A DNA stretch of 64,000 nucleotides from an uncultured Kordiimonas sp. (GTDB lineage Bacteria; Pseudomonadota; Alphaproteobacteria; Sphingomonadales; Kordiimonadaceae), in NCBI GenBank assembly GCA_947492375.1, contig CANLMI010000002.1, forward strand, positions 745,529-809,528. The letters run 5' to 3'. A program made the position numbers and the translations under genes. Below the pieces are notes generated by a model, which made no database searches, was not told the DNA's origin, and worked only from the letters and a program-made list of their open reading frames with translations. Of this stretch, positions 9,178 through 19,447 are shown piece after piece; within the stretch, counting starts at the first letter, position 1, and each line of letters opens with the position of its first letter.

Positions 9178-10269
9178 TTACATATCGTCAAGTTTTTTAA
9201 GTAGTGCGTCACCCATTTGTGACGTTGTTACCCGCACAGTGCCCTCAGTATAAATATCACCCGTGCGAATATTGTCTGCAAGCACACGGTCAACAGCTTG
9301 TTCAATGGCTGTTGCTACATCACCCATATTCAACGAATACCTGAGCGCCATAGCAAAACTTAAAACTGCAGCGATTGGGTTTGCTAACCCCTCGCCTGCG
9401 ATATCAGGTGCGGACCCATGAACAGGTTCATAAAGTCCCGGGAGGGCGCCATTCCCTAGCGACGCAGAAGGCAACATACCAAGTGAGCCCGTCAGCATCG
9501 CAGCCTCGTCAGACAGCAAATCACCAAAAAGGTTATCTGTTAAAATCACATCAAACTGCTTTGGGTTCTTAACTAATTGCATCGCGCAATTATCGGCAAG
9601 AATATGATTGAGTTCAACATCACTATAGTGTCTCTCATGGATTTCAGTTACAATCTGCCGCCACAGTAGCCCTGCTTCCATAACATTTGATTTTTCCGCA
9701 CTCGCAACCCTTCCGCCACGTTTACGGGCCATTTCAAAACCTACATGTGCGATTCGTTCAATCTCGGCTTCCGTATAACGCTGGGTATTGATGCCTACAC
9801 GGCTACCGTCGGCCAACGTTTCAATTCCACGAGGTTCCCCAAAATACACGCCACTTGAAAGCTCTCGAACAAACAGAATATCCAGACCTGAAACCAATTC
9901 ACGCTTTAAACTAGACGCATCAGCAAGCGCATCAAAACAAATAGCAGGTCTTAGGTTGGCAAACGCATCTAGTTCCTTACGAAGGCGTAACAACCCAGCT
10001 TCAGGTCGCTTATCATAGTCGACACCGTCCCATTTTGGGCCCCCAACTGCGCCCATAATAATCGCATCAACAGCTTGTGCTGTTTTAAGCGTTTCATCGC
10101 TTAACGGAACACCAAACGCATCATATGAACATCCACCGATTAATCCCTGCGACACATCAAAGGATACCGAATAGGCCTTACTAACCCAATCAACTATTTT
10201 CTCAACTTCAGCCATAATTTCAGGGCCGATACCATCACCAGGCAAAAGCATGAGTTTGTGCATTGTCAT
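9178..10269 (-). CDS. leuB: 3-Isopropylmalate dehydrogenase
   Basis: This 363-residue NAD-dependent decarboxylating dehydrogenase carries out the third step of leucine synthesis. It opens with [11 protein letters not shown]. The substrate arginines lie in [14 protein letters not shown], the metal-binding [12 protein letters not shown] is present, and [14 protein letters not shown] is the NAD site. AGGAA is correctly placed for the ATG at 10269; a second ATG two codons later is possible. It follows leuD by 37 bases. Confidence 0.97.
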   Translation of the reverse strand: MTMHKLMLLPGDGIGPEIMAEVEKIVDWVSKAYSVSFDVSQGLIGGCSYDAFGVPLSDETLKTAQAVDAIIMGAVGGPKWDGVDYDKRPEAGLLRLRKELDAFANLRPAICFDALADASSLKRELVSGLDILFVRELSSGVYFGEPRGIETLADGSRVGINTQRYTEAEIERIAHVGFEMARKRGGRVASAEKSNVMEAGLLWRQIVTEIHERHYSDVELNHILADNCAMQLVKNPKQFDVILTDNLFGDLLSDEAAMLTGSLGMLPSASLGNGALPGLYEPVHGSAPDIAGEGLANPIAAVLSFAMALRYSLNMGDVATAIEQAVDRVLADNIRTGDIYTEGTVRVTTSQMGDALLKKLDDM

Positions 10270-10306
10270 AATAGTTTCCTGCTAACCGCTTTGTTAATAG
10301 ACCCGC

Positions 10307-10912
10307 TTAAGCTTTAAAAAGCCAGGGCGTCATCAACTTTTGTTTTGCTTCATATGATTGAATTGCTGACTTTGATTGTAAGGTATTATCAATTTCATCA
10401 AAGCCACTCACTAACATTTCTTTATGCGCTGGATTATAGTCAAATTCATAGAGCGCATTCTGGCAGCGCACTGTTTGGTCTTCCAGATTTACATGAATTT
10501 CATGGCCAGCCTCAGCGGCTAACACAAGAGCATCAACGCTTTCTTGCGGTAAAGCTATGGTCAGGATGCCGTTTTTAACACAATTTCCGGCAAAAATATC
10601 TGCAAAACTTGGGGCGATTACACATCGAAAACCAAGCTCCGCAATTGCCCACGGCGCATGTTCGCGGCTCGAACCACAGCCAAAATTATCACCGGCAATA
10701 AGAATATTTGCGCCTTTATAGCGCTCACTATCAAAAACATTGTCTTTGACACGGTTACCATCAGCGTCAAAACGAATTGTCTCAAACGCAAATTCACCAA
10801 ACCCAGTGCGCTTAACCGATTTAAGGTGTTTTGCTGGAATAATAATATCTGTGTCGATATTCACCCTTGGAAAGGGCGTAGCAATCGATGTGAGTTGTGT
10901 AAACTTTTCCAT
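10307..10912 (-). CDS. leuD: 3-Isopropylmalate dehydratase small subunit
   Basis: This 201-residue protein is the swivelling domain of isopropylmalate isomerase and works with LeuC in the second step of leucine synthesis. [15 protein letters not shown] lies near the N-terminus, and the family signature [14 protein letters not shown] is present. GAGGGAG lies 6 bases before the ATG at 10912. A GTG one codon earlier also extends the frame but is less well placed. The start is 11 bases after the leuC stop. Confidence 0.97.
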   Translation of the reverse strand: MEKFTQLTSIATPFPRVNIDTDIIIPAKHLKSVKRTGFGEFAFETIRFDADGNRVKDNVFDSERYKGANILIAGDNFGCGSSREHAPWAIAELGFRCVIAPSFADIFAGNCVKNGILTIALPQESVDALVLAAEAGHEIHVNLEDQTVRCQNALYEFDYNPAHKEMLVSGFDEIDNTLQSKSAIQSYEAKQKLMTPWLFKA

Positions 10913-10923
10913 CACGCACTCCC

Positions 10924-12327
10924 TCAGGTAAAATCACGAATATCAACAAAATGACCAGCGATTGCTGCCGCCGCCGCCATCGCCGGGCTAACTAAATGTG
11001 TGCGAGCACCCGGCCCTTGCCGCCCGACAAAGTTACGATTGCTTGTAGAAGCAACATGTTCGCCGCTACCCGCCCGGTCAGGGTTCATTGCCAAACACAT
11101 GGAGCAACCTGGCTCCCGCCATTCAAACCCGGCATCGATAAGAACCTTATCAAGCCCCTCGGCCTCAGCTTGTTCTTTCACGAGACCAGAACCCGGTACA
11201 ATCAATGCTTCTATAACTCTATCAGCCACTTTGCGGCCTTTCGCAATATTTGCGGCGTCGCGAATATCCTCGATCCGGCTATTGGTACAACTACCGATAA
11301 ACACACGGTCAACAGGTATATCTGTAATTGCCTGACCTTCTTTTAACCCCATGTAATCCAGCGCCTTATGCACTGCTTCTTGTTTAGCAGGGTCAGAAAA
11401 CGAAGCGGCTTCAGGAATATTGGCTGTAACCGGGATAACATCTTCAGGACTGGTTCCCCATGTCACTAACGGCGCGATATCATTACCATCAAGTATGATT
11501 TCTTTATCAAAAGATGCGGCTACGTCACTCTTCAGGTTTCGCCAATATGCTACTGCACCCTCCCACGCACCACCTTTCGGCGCATATGGACGACCTTGCA
11601 GATAATCAAATGTTTTATCGTCCGGTGCAACAAGCCCTGCACGTGCACCAGCCTCGATCGACATATTACATAATGTCATGCGACCTTCCATCGAAAGCGC
11701 CTCGATCACAGGGCCAGCATACTCAATGACATAGCCAGTACCCCCACCCGTTCCAATCTCGCCGATAATTGCCAAGGCAACATCCTTGGCCGAGCACCCG
11801 GTTGGTAACTCACCTGTTATGGTAACGCGCATATTTTTAGATTTTTTAAGCTGCAAGGTCTGTGTCGCCAGGACGTGCTCGACCTCACTTGTACCGATAC
11901 CGAAAGCAAGCGCACCAAAAGCACCATGCGTTGACGTGTGACTATCGCCGCAAACAAGTGTAACACCTGGCTGTGTAAACCCTTGCTCAGGGCCAATCAC
12001 ATGCACAATACCCTGCCGCACATCATCCATTGCAATGTAATCGAGATCAAACTCTTTTACATTGGCCTCAAGCGCCTCAAGCTGCGCCGTTGACATCGGA
12101 TCAGGGTTTGGTAGGTGCCTGTCTTTTGTTGGTACATTATGGTCAGGAACAGCAATTACGCTGTCAGGGCGATGAATTTTACGCCCTTTTGCTCGCAAGC
12201 CGTCAAAAGCCTGTGGTGACGTAACTTCATGCACCAGATGCCGATCAATGTAGAGAAGTGCAACATTATTTCCACAGTCTTCAACAATATGGTCTTCCCA
12301 TATTTTATCATACATTGTTTTAGGCAT
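10924..12327 (-). CDS. leuC: 3-Isopropylmalate dehydratase large subunit
   Basis: This 467-residue aconitase-family subunit carries the [4Fe-4S] cluster. The cluster cysteines lie in [11 protein letters not shown] and in [36 protein letters not shown] is the substrate-site signature. I chose the ATG at 12327 ([13 protein letters not shown]), which matches the family N-terminus; an upstream ATG would add 11 unrelated residues. It is first in leuC-leuD-leuB-asd and starts about 70 bases after the rplS terminator, so it probably has its own promoter. I see no leucine-rich leader peptide. Confidence 0.97.
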   Translation of the reverse strand: MPKTMYDKIWEDHIVEDCGNNVALLYIDRHLVHEVTSPQAFDGLRAKGRKIHRPDSVIAVPDHNVPTKDRHLPNPDPMSTAQLEALEANVKEFDLDYIAMDDVRQGIVHVIGPEQGFTQPGVTLVCGDSHTSTHGAFGALAFGIGTSEVEHVLATQTLQLKKSKNMRVTITGELPTGCSAKDVALAIIGEIGTGGGTGYVIEYAGPVIEALSMEGRMTLCNMSIEAGARAGLVAPDDKTFDYLQGRPYAPKGGAWEGAVAYWRNLKSDVAASFDKEIILDGNDIAPLVTWGTSPEDVIPVTANIPEAASFSDPAKQEAVHKALDYMGLKEGQAITDIPVDRVFIGSCTNSRIEDIRDAANIAKGRKVADRVIEALIVPGSGLVKEQAEAEGLDKVLIDAGFEWREPGCSMCLAMNPDRAGSGEHVASTSNRNFVGRQGPGARTHLVSPAMAAAAAIAGHFVDIRDFT

Positions 12328-12396
12328 AATCAATTCTCGGCAACAGTTTAATTCGTCCAACCGTATGTCACTATTTTCAGATTAGCCAATTAGCCA

Positions 12397-12430
12397 ATAA
12401 AAAACGGCAACAGAAATACTCTGTCACCGT
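12397..12430 (-). terminator. Terminator of the ffh-rplS operon
   Basis: On the minus-strand RNA a 10-bp stem (two of the pairs G-U) with a 7-base loop is followed by a U-rich run. It lies about 60 bases after the rplS stop and before leuC. Confidence 0.8.
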
Positions 12431-12492
12431 CCTTAATCGCATAGACAAATAGACGCAACATAATATTACATCTATTTGGTAATTTTGAAATA

Positions 12493-12867
12493 TTATTTCT
12501 TACGATTGAAATCTTGCTTTTCTGCGATACGTGCAGATTTACCACGACGTGTACGAAGATAGTATAGTTTCGCACGACGTACTTTACCACGGCGAACAAC
12601 AGTAATATTGTCTACTACTGGGCCGTATAATGGGAATACCCGCTCAACACCTTCACCGTATGAAATTTTACGTACTGTGAAGTTGGAGCTTATACCTTTA
12701 TTAGAACGAGCAATACATACACCTTCGTACGCCTGAACACGCTCACGGTTACCTTCGCGAACTTTTACATCTACACGGAGTGTATCACCCGCACCAAATG
12801 TTGGAATTTCTTTGCCTTCAGTAAGCTTGGCAATTTGCTCTTGCTCGAGCTTTTGAATAATATTCAT
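12493..12867 (-). CDS. rplS: 50S ribosomal protein L19
   Basis: This 124-residue protein sits at the interface of the ribosomal subunits. It contains the family segments [39 protein letters not shown] and AKLYYLR. The start at 12867 matches the family opening [11 protein letters not shown], with AAGG upstream. The longer frame beginning [10 protein letters not shown] would overlap trmD and is rejected. It starts 4 bases after the trmD stop. Confidence 0.98.
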   Translation of the reverse strand: MNIIQKLEQEQIAKLTEGKEIPTFGAGDTLRVDVKVREGNRERVQAYEGVCIARSNKGISSNFTVRKISYGEGVERVFPLYGPVVDNITVVRRGKVRRAKLYYLRTRRGKSARIAEKQDFNRKK

Positions 12868-12871
12868 TGTC

Positions 12872-13591
12872 TTAGACCTTTTCTTCTTTTTTCCGAACAT
12901 AGGTCGACCAAAGATCAGGCCGGCGTATCCGAGTTAGTTCTTCACTTTGTTTAAGCCGCCATTCAGCGACCCGTCCATGATGCCCACTTGTGAGCACCTC
13001 CGGGATTTCCCGGCCTTCCCAGACCTGTGGTCTGGTATATTGCGGATATTCAAGTAATCCGCTTTCAAAACTTTCTTCATCCAGTGTCATGGCAGTCCCC
13101 ATAACGCCCGGTAGCAATCTTACAACAGCATCAAGCATCGCTAGAGCTGCCGGTTCACCGCCTGAGAGCACAAAATCACCGAGGCTTATTTCCTCAATAT
13201 TCCGCGCTTCCAAAACACGCTCGTCAACCCCTTCAAAGCGACCACATAAAAGCGTAACACCACCAGCATCTTGCCAGCGTTTCGCCTGCGCCTGATCAAA
13301 CTGGCGACCTCTTGGGCTTAAGTAGACAAGCGGCCATTTTTCGCCCGCTTCGCTTCTCGCGGTATCAACCGCTTTACCCAAAATATCTGCCCGCATAACC
13401 ATGCCAGGACCACCGCCAGACGGAGTATCATCAACGGAGCGGTGCTTATCGCTCGAAAAATCGCGGATGTCCAGCGTTTTTAACGCCCATTTACCATCAT
13501 TTAGGCCTTTTCCAGCCAGTGATTGGCCAAGATACCCTGGGAACATATCCGGAAAGAGCGTTAGTACCTGTGCAGTAAAAAGCGGGTCCAT
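12872..13591 (-). CDS. trmD: tRNA (guanine37-N1)-methyltransferase
   Basis: This 239-residue SPOUT methyltransferase makes m1G37 in tRNA and so limits frameshifting. The opening is [16 protein letters not shown], with [11 protein letters not shown] next. The knotted SAM-binding region [13 protein letters not shown] precedes [16 protein letters not shown], and the C-terminal [19 protein letters not shown] is typical. Its ATG shares one base with the rimM stop (TAATG), so translation is coupled. Confidence 0.98.
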   Translation of the reverse strand: MDPLFTAQVLTLFPDMFPGYLGQSLAGKGLNDGKWALKTLDIRDFSSDKHRSVDDTPSGGGPGMVMRADILGKAVDTARSEAGEKWPLVYLSPRGRQFDQAQAKRWQDAGGVTLLCGRFEGVDERVLEARNIEEISLGDFVLSGGEPAALAMLDAVVRLLPGVMGTAMTLDEESFESGLLEYPQYTRPQVWEGREIPEVLTSGHHGRVAEWRLKQSEELTRIRRPDLWSTYVRKKEEKV

Positions 13592-14196
13592 TATTTTTTC
13601 CCGCTTTTCTCTTGCTCATCAGCCGTTGCAATCACCTGCGTTTTCAACCAATCGGACCAATTTACAACAAGTCTATCAGCCTTCAAGTCAATCGTTGGAA
13701 TGAACGCTTTGCGAAACGGAATGAAGGCAAAGCGACCTAACCCCTTAACTGGCTCATCCAAGACAACTTCGATCAAATCTTCACTACCAAAATTCTCAAC
13801 AGCACGCACAAAACCAAGCCAATTCCCTGCTTCATCGATGGCGTTAAGCCCAATCAAGTCAGCGAGATAAAACTCATCATCATCCTTAACATCATCAAGG
13901 ACATCACGCGGCACATATAGTTTAGTGGTTTTGAGCGCTTGCGCATCTTCGCGGTTATCTATCCCCTCCACCCGAACGATATAATCATCCTTGTGGCGGC
14001 GGACTTTCTTAACCTTAATCGAAGCACCATTTGGCTTTTTGCGCAAATCATCAAACGCAAAAATCGTTTCTTCATCATCGGTGAAAGACCGCAACCGTAA
14101 CTCGCCGCGAACACCATGCGATGCACCAAGGGCTCCAACACAGACCCAACCGTCTTCTACGCCCTGTTGGATGCGTTCATTACGGTTACTGGACAT
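13591..14196 (-). CDS. rimM: Ribosome maturation factor RimM
   Basis: This 201-residue 30S assembly factor binds ribosomal protein S19. The N-terminal half has the RimM beta-barrel pattern [18 protein letters not shown]. The C-terminal PRC-barrel half begins near [11 protein letters not shown] and includes [13 protein letters not shown]. The C-terminus is Lys-rich. It lies between rpsP and trmD, as in most proteobacteria. Confidence 0.96.
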   Translation of the reverse strand: MSSNRNERIQQGVEDGWVCVGALGASHGVRGELRLRSFTDDEETIFAFDDLRKKPNGASIKVKKVRRHKDDYIVRVEGIDNREDAQALKTTKLYVPRDVLDDVKDDDEFYLADLIGLNAIDEAGNWLGFVRAVENFGSEDLIEVVLDEPVKGLGRFAFIPFRKAFIPTIDLKADRLVVNWSDWLKTQVIATADEQEKSGKK

Positions 14197-14243
14197 ACAT
14201 TAAAGCCCTTGTTCTATTTTCAGGAAGATAGCTAAAAACTATC

Positions 14244-14633
14244 TTATTCTTCTGCTGGTGCAGCTTCTGCTTCAGCAGCAGCTTCAGCGGCCGCAGCAGC
14301 TTTTTCCTTACGCTCTTCAATACGCTCAAGAGCTTTCTGGCCCGGTTTACCCTTGTTTGGGTTACTGCGAGTTTTCTTACCTTCAACAAGGCCAGCAGCT
14401 TCAAGGAAACGTGCTACACGATCAGTTGGCTTCGCACCTTCACCAAGCCAATGCTTGATACGGTCTTCCGTAAAGATAACGCGCTTTTCGTCGTCTTTTG
14501 CAAGCATTGGGTTGTAGCTACCAACGCGCTCAATATAACGACCGTCACGTGGTGAACGGGTGTCTGCTACTACAATACGGTAGTAAGGACGTTTTTTTGC
14601 ACCACCACGGGCCAAACGAATTGCTATTGCCAT
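14244..14633 (-). CDS. rpsP: 30S ribosomal protein S16
   Basis: This 129-residue protein opens with [20 protein letters not shown], followed by [19 protein letters not shown], the S16 signature. Residues from about 105 to the end are a low-complexity Ala/Glu tail beyond the usual S16 core of about 80-90 residues. Tails of this kind are common in alphaproteobacterial S16. AAGGAA lies 7 bases before the ATG. Confidence 0.98.
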   Translation of the reverse strand: MAIAIRLARGGAKKRPYYRIVVADTRSPRDGRYIERVGSYNPMLAKDDEKRVIFTEDRIKHWLGEGAKPTDRVARFLEAAGLVEGKKTRSNPNKGKPGQKALERIEERKEKAAAAAEAAAEAEAAPAEE

Positions 14634-14682
14634 TTTGAAATTCCTTTCAGGGTTTATTCTTTAAATTGGTTAAAATCTTTGG

Positions 14683-16065
14683 TTACATCAGTTTATCAAA
14701 GCCTGGTGGTAAACCACCCGGCATTCCGCCCATTCCCGGCAATCCAGGCATTTTGCCCTTTTTGCCCATCTGGGACATTTTCTTCATCATTTTCGCCATC
14801 TGCATGTGCATTTTCAAAAGCTTATTTACTTCAGGAACGCTTGTGCCTGAACCAGCTGCGATACGCTTCTTACGGGACGCATTAATCATTTTTGGCTGCT
14901 TGCGCTCCTTAGCTGTCATCGAGGTGATGATTGCTTCTTGGCGCTTGAAAATCTTATCATCCATATTGGATTGGTTCATGGCTTGTTTTAATTTGCCAAC
15001 GCCTGGCAACATACCAAGCACACCCTTCATACCACCCATTTTGGACATTTGTTGAAGCTGGGAGCGAAGGTCATCAAGATCAAATTCGCCCTTGGCCATT
15101 TTCTTGGCCATTTTCTCAGCTTCTTCCTGTTCGATGGTTTCAGCCGCCTTTTCAACAAGACTAACGACATCACCCATTCCAAGGATACGGCTTGCGACAC
15201 GCTCAGGGTGGAAATCCTCAAGGGCATCCATTTTCTCGCCTGTACCAGCAAGCTTGATCGGTTTGCCAGTAACTGCCCGCATCGAAAGCGCAGCACCGCC
15301 GCGACCGTCACCGTCCATCCGCGTAAGCGCGACACCAGTAATACCAACTTGCGCATCGAATTCTTTAGCAACATTAACGGCGTCTTGACCCGTCAGGCTA
15401 TCGGCAACCAAAAGCGTCTCAAGTGGCATAGTATTGTCACGAACCGCGATCACTTCGGCCATCAGGCTTTGATCCACATGAAGGCGGCCCGCGGTATCAA
15501 GCATTACAACATCAAAACCCTGAAGCTTGGCAGCGTCCATCGCGCGCCTTGCAATATCAACTGGCATTTGGCCTGCGATAATTGGTAACGTTTTAACATC
15601 GATCTGCTCACCAAGCACCTTAAGCTGCTCTTGCGCAGCTGGGCGGCGAACATCCAAGGAAGCCATCAAGACTTTCTTTTTTTCTTTCTCCGTAAGGCGC
15701 TTTGCGATTTTAGCCGTTGTTGTCGTTTTACCGGAACCCTGCAAACCCACCATCAATATCGCAACAGGGGGGACACCAGCCGTATTAATGGCACTTGCTT
15801 CAGAACCGAGCATTGCAACAAGCTCGTCATTAACGATCTTTATAACCTGCTGGCCGGGCGTGACAGATTTCAGCACTTCCTGACCAACTGCCTTAACTTT
15901 CACCTTATCAATGAAACTTTTCACGACAGGCAGGGCAACATCAGCTTCTAAAAGGGCAACCCGCACTTCACGCAGGGCAGCTGTCACATCCGATTCTTTC
16001 AAAGCACCACGGCGCTTCAAACCATCAAAGATGGAATTTAATCGATCTGACAGATTGTCAAACAT
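14683..16065 (-). CDS. ffh: Signal recognition particle protein Ffh
   Basis: This 460-residue SRP54 GTPase delivers ribosomes making membrane proteins to FtsY. The N domain covers about 1-90. The G domain has P-loop GLQGSGKTTTTAK, DVRRPAAQEQL, DTAGR and TRMDGDGRGGAAL. The M domain, which binds 4.5S RNA and signal sequences, ends in a Met/Gly/Pro-rich tail. It is first in the ffh-rpsP-rimM-trmD-rplS operon. Confidence 0.98.
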   Translation of the reverse strand: MFDNLSDRLNSIFDGLKRRGALKESDVTAALREVRVALLEADVALPVVKSFIDKVKVKAVGQEVLKSVTPGQQVIKIVNDELVAMLGSEASAINTAGVPPVAILMVGLQGSGKTTTTAKIAKRLTEKEKKKVLMASLDVRRPAAQEQLKVLGEQIDVKTLPIIAGQMPVDIARRAMDAAKLQGFDVVMLDTAGRLHVDQSLMAEVIAVRDNTMPLETLLVADSLTGQDAVNVAKEFDAQVGITGVALTRMDGDGRGGAALSMRAVTGKPIKLAGTGEKMDALEDFHPERVASRILGMGDVVSLVEKAAETIEQEEAEKMAKKMAKGEFDLDDLRSQLQQMSKMGGMKGVLGMLPGVGKLKQAMNQSNMDDKIFKRQEAIITSMTAKERKQPKMINASRKKRIAAGSGTSVPEVNKLLKMHMQMAKMMKKMSQMGKKGKMPGLPGMGGMPGGLPPGFDKLM

Positions 16066-16332
16066 GCCCTTAAATCCTTTTTACAACACGTTAAAATTCA
16101 TATTTTCCAATAAGTTAAAACAAGCGCTAATGGCACCAGTGTGCGAATCTCGCTGACTGGTGGGTATCCCGGCAAATCAATATTGAATGCCTTTAAGGAC
16201 ACTAATTAAATTGTTCTTTCCTTTGGAAATTGCGGCTTGGATACTTGGAACCCAAACAAATGTCAAGAATTTGCTATATTTACCAAATAGTTTATTAAAT
16301 TGTATTTAGTCCAGTATATATCCGGGAAACTG

Positions 16333-16707
16333 ATGCATAAAACTCTGCGCTTGAAATATATATTCGCGGCGCTGCTAACAATCTGCACCGCTATTTACCT
16401 CATTTTCTACATTCCTATCCCATTTATTAAATTTGGGTGGGCCCAGTATAAACCTTCGGATACACATTTTCATATTCGCCATCGTGTAGCAGACTACATC
16501 ATTATAACTGATGCATTAGCAGCAAAAGGAAAATCACACGTAATAAATCTCTTAGGCGAGCCGTCTCAAACTTCATATTTCTCAGATTGGGATTTAGTGT
16601 ACCATTTAGGAACAGAGAGAGGCATTTTCAGTATTGATAGCGAATGGCTGGTTGTTAACTTTGACGCCAACAACAATGTTTCAGAAGTAAAAATATTACG
16701 GGACTAA
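16333..16707 (+). CDS. Small membrane-anchored protein with BamE/SmpA-like fold (hypothetical)
   Basis: The protein has 124 residues. One hydrophobic segment lies near the N-terminus (about 8-28). The remainder is probably periplasmic: helix segments, then VINLLGEPSQTSYFSDWDLVYHLG and a final strand pattern EWLVVNFDANNNVSEVKI is split around a short loop. This helix-helix followed by three strands, with an LGxP turn and a WxLxY pattern, resembles small lipoproteins of the BamE/SmpA group. There is no lipobox. The ATG at 16333 has GGGAA 6 bases upstream; an earlier ATG adds 11 residues without support. It stands alone between ffh and the SLC13 gene. The function is unknown. Confidence 0.6.
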   Translation: MHKTLRLKYIFAALLTICTAIYLIFYIPIPFIKFGWAQYKPSDTHFHIRHRVADYIIITDALAAKGKSHVINLLGEPSQTSYFSDWDLVYHLGTERGIFSIDSEWLVVNFDANNNVSEVKILRD

Positions 16708-16772
16708 AATTTACAACCTGACTTCTTTTCCTTGTAATATCTAACCCTTGGTTGTCAAAAGAAAGCAGAAAC

Positions 16773-16807
16773 CATGTTCGCTGGGAAACAAGTTGCCCAG
16801 CAACATG
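16773..16807. repeat. Imperfect inverted repeat before the SLC13 transporter
   Basis: The 13-base arm CATGTTCGCTGGG and the 12-base arm CCCAGCAACATG form a 12-bp stem with one bulged C and a 10-base loop. It lies 66 bases before the transporter start. No T run follows, so it is not an ordinary terminator. It may be a leader structure or an operator. Confidence 0.4.
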
Positions 16808-16872
16808 CAAATAGCCCTGTTGGCATTTTCAAACTTTCGGGTTACCCATAAGCCTATGTGGGAGAGGTTTAT

Positions 16873-18318
16873 ATGTCAGCGTTGATCAGTAAACGAGCAA
16901 GATATCAGGATATTGGCCTCATATTAGGACCAATTGTTTTTGCACTTATGCTATTTGCACCAATTCCTGATGGCCTGACGATAGAAGCCTGGAAAGTAGC
17001 AAGTGTTGTAATTTTCATGGCCATCTGGTGGGCCACAGAAGCGATACCTGTTCCCACAACTAGTTTACTCCCTCTTATTTTACTCCCGGTTCTCGGTATT
17101 TCCACGACCAAGGAAGCTTCAAACCCTTACACTGACCCAATTATATTCCTGTTACTAGGAGGCTTTATTGCCGCCATGGCTATGGAGAGATGGAATCTGC
17201 ACAAACGCATTGCCCTTAACATACTTAAACGCGCCGGCAGCCACCCTGCCGCTCTAATTGGTGGGTTTATGATCGCAAGTGCCGTACTTTCCATGTGGAT
17301 ATCAAACACTGCGACTACCTTAATGATGGTGCCTATCGCACTTAGTGTTTCACAGACTGTTTTAGGCGGTAGCGCACATGGCCATAAATTCACCATTGCA
17401 CTCCTTCTTGGCATTGCATGGTCATCCTCTATCGGCGGCGTCGGCACAATCATCGGCACCCCTCCAAATGCGTTTGTAGTGGGGTTTATGGAGCAGCAAA
17501 CTGGCAGAACTATTGATTTTTTAGAATGGATGATGCTCGGCGTACCTGTTGTTATCTGTATGGTACCCGCAGCCTGGTTTGTCGTTACCAAAATCGTTTT
17601 CCGCTTTAACGCCGACGAGGTAAAAGGTGGCGATAAGGTTATCAAAGAGGAACTAAAAAATATTAAGGCCATCTCAAAGGCCGAGATAAGAGTTGCGCTA
17701 GTGTTCGGTGCTATGGCACTTGCATGGATAACTCGCCGTTTACTCATCGAAATTCCCGGACTTGAGGGCCTATCCAACATGGGTATCGCAATTATGGGAG
17801 CAGTCGCTATGTTCCTGGTGCCCGCAGGCAATGGAAAGCGCGACTTTCTTTTAGACTGGGAAAGCGCCGTTAGACTACCGTGGGGCGTAATATTGTTGTT
17901 TGGTGGTGGGTTAAGTCTCGCAGCCGCCATAAAAAAAACGGGCTTAGCAATCTGGTTAGGTGAAGGCTTATCCACCTTATCGGGTGCGCCTTTGCTGGCC
18001 TTAATTTTCGCAATCGTTGCTCTGGTCATTTTCCTGACTGAGCTAACATCAAACACCGCTACCACCGCCGCCCTCGTGCCGGTCCTGGCTGCTGTTGCAA
18101 CCACTGGCAATATCGACCCAATTCTACTCGCTGCTCCCACTGCAATGGCAGCAAGTTGTGCCTTCATGTTACCCGTTGCCACTGCTCCAAATGCTGTCAT
18201 TTATTCAACAGGTAATTTTACGATCCCCCAAATGGCAAAGGCTGGCCTTTGGTTAAATATATTGGGGACATTCATCATAAGTGCGCTGTGTTATAGCCTC
18301 ATACCACTTGTATTTTAG
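16873..18318 (+). CDS. SLC13 / DASS-family sodium:anion symporter
   Basis: This 481-residue inner-membrane transporter has about 11-12 hydrophobic segments. The two SNT motifs of the family are visible in MWISNTATTLMMVPIAL and in TELTSNTATTAALVPVL, each part of the sodium and carboxylate sites. Members import C4-dicarboxylates, citrate or sulfate; the substrate cannot be told. GGAGAGG at 16861-16867 fixes the ATG at 16873. The gene converges on the sulfotransferase-like gene with only 5 bases between, and I see no terminator there. Confidence 0.93.
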   Translation: MSALISKRARYQDIGLILGPIVFALMLFAPIPDGLTIEAWKVASVVIFMAIWWATEAIPVPTTSLLPLILLPVLGISTTKEASNPYTDPIIFLLLGGFIAAMAMERWNLHKRIALNILKRAGSHPAALIGGFMIASAVLSMWISNTATTLMMVPIALSVSQTVLGGSAHGHKFTIALLLGIAWSSSIGGVGTIIGTPPNAFVVGFMEQQTGRTIDFLEWMMLGVPVVICMVPAAWFVVTKIVFRFNADEVKGGDKVIKEELKNIKAISKAEIRVALVFGAMALAWITRRLLIEIPGLEGLSNMGIAIMGAVAMFLVPAGNGKRDFLLDWESAVRLPWGVILLFGGGLSLAAAIKKTGLAIWLGEGLSTLSGAPLLALIFAIVALVIFLTELTSNTATTAALVPVLAAVATTGNIDPILLAAPTAMAASCAFMLPVATAPNAVIYSTGNFTIPQMAKAGLWLNILGTFIISALCYSLIPLVF

Positions 18319-18323
18319 GGCAA

Positions 18324-19340
18324 CTACACCTGCCACAAATCACAAGTTGCCATAACCTGTGAATGCGCGAGAAACCGTTTATTAGCATCCTGATAAGGCT
18401 TTAAGAAAATTTCTCGCCCCTGATCAGAAAAATAAGGGATTTCCATGCCTAAATACGCACTTTCAACATGCTTTAATTGCTGTTTGGGTACTCTTACACC
18501 AGCTTCAGCAAGGTAATCACCAATTTCTGCACGCTCTAATTCCCTGTCGCCGTGACTATGGGATAATTGCACCAGTTTACGCCTAAGGTTACGGCGTTTA
18601 CCACGCTTTCCTTTTGCCCAGCCAATTTTATTGAGTGCCCAGAATAACTTCAAGTCTCTGAGCAACATACTTTCATTAGTTCCAACAGTCGCTACACCAA
18701 AATGCCTGTGCTCAATGCCAAGAAATTTAGGTACCCAATCTTCATATGCACGGCCAGAACAGGTCTGTAATGGCATAATAATACTTTTATCTATCAGTTT
18801 AAAATGATCCAGATCATCTATCAAAACGCCCCAATCCATGTTTAGGCGACTAAAATAGGACACAAATTCCGAGAACCTAGCACCAAGCCCCCTATACACC
18901 TGAAATGCATAAAGCGATTCGATCCATCTATCCTGCCTACGCACAATGAAGCGGGGATAAATATCAAAGTCATGTCGCCAATGGTTTAAACTACGTAAAA
19001 ACAGGTTTGCTTTTGGATAAGGCGTACCTACACCTGAACGCATAACAGGCATGCCGCCTATTAAATTTTCTTCCGTCATAATGATATTTGAACATGACAC
19101 TTTGTTCAGTGTAGTTTCTACATGATTCTGGATATATGTTCTTAACAAACTGTTGGGCGAAATATGCTTTAATCTGGTCAGGTATCCTTTGAATACAACA
19201 CCTTTCAACTCGTCTCTGGTCAAAAGTTTAATATCTGCTTCTTCAAGTGCTGAAGCAGATGCCTTCAAGTAAGACTGTAAAGACGTAGACCCCGATCGAT
19301 GAACGCCCATATGGATAATCAATTTTTTCATAATCTGCAT
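18324..19340 (-). CDS. Sulfotransferase-like P-loop protein
   Basis: The 338-residue protein begins with IIHMGVHRSGSTSLQSYL (about 8-25), which matches the PAPS 5'-phosphosulfate-binding loop of sulfotransferases. A later segment, FIVRRQDRWIESLYAFQVY, fits the 3'-phosphate-binding helix region seen in bacterial sulfotransferase-like proteins. Residues 235-262 are very basic. A role in sulfating a surface glycan is possible but not shown. The start could also be the ATG three codons later; AGAG precedes the first. It is divergent from dapF. Confidence 0.7.
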   Translation of the reverse strand: MQIMKKLIIHMGVHRSGSTSLQSYLKASASALEEADIKLLTRDELKGVVFKGYLTRLKHISPNSLLRTYIQNHVETTLNKVSCSNIIMTEENLIGGMPVMRSGVGTPYPKANLFLRSLNHWRHDFDIYPRFIVRRQDRWIESLYAFQVYRGLGARFSEFVSYFSRLNMDWGVLIDDLDHFKLIDKSIIMPLQTCSGRAYEDWVPKFLGIEHRHFGVATVGTNESMLLRDLKLFWALNKIGWAKGKRGKRRNLRRKLVQLSHSHGDRELERAEIGDYLAEAGVRVPKQQLKHVESAYLGMEIPYFSDQGREIFLKPYQDANKRFLAHSQVMATCDLWQV

Positions 19341-19447
19341 AATACTCTAATAAACGCGTTCATCTTCATAAACAAAAGCGTGATTTCTATGCCTTCTTCA
19401 TCTGAAAACTATAGACTCATTACCTTTTCACCCCATATAAGCAGCGC

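Noticed and set aside
12381-12398. Short direct repeat (ATTAGCCAATTAGCCAAT) before leuC
   Set aside because: It is two 8-9 base copies in AT-rich DNA next to a terminator, too short to call a regulatory site.
17127-18200. Long 357-residue minus-strand open frame
   Set aside because: It is antisense to the SLC13 gene, whose protein has clear family motifs. The antisense translation has biased Ser/Thr/Ile composition, no recognisable domain and no ribosome site.
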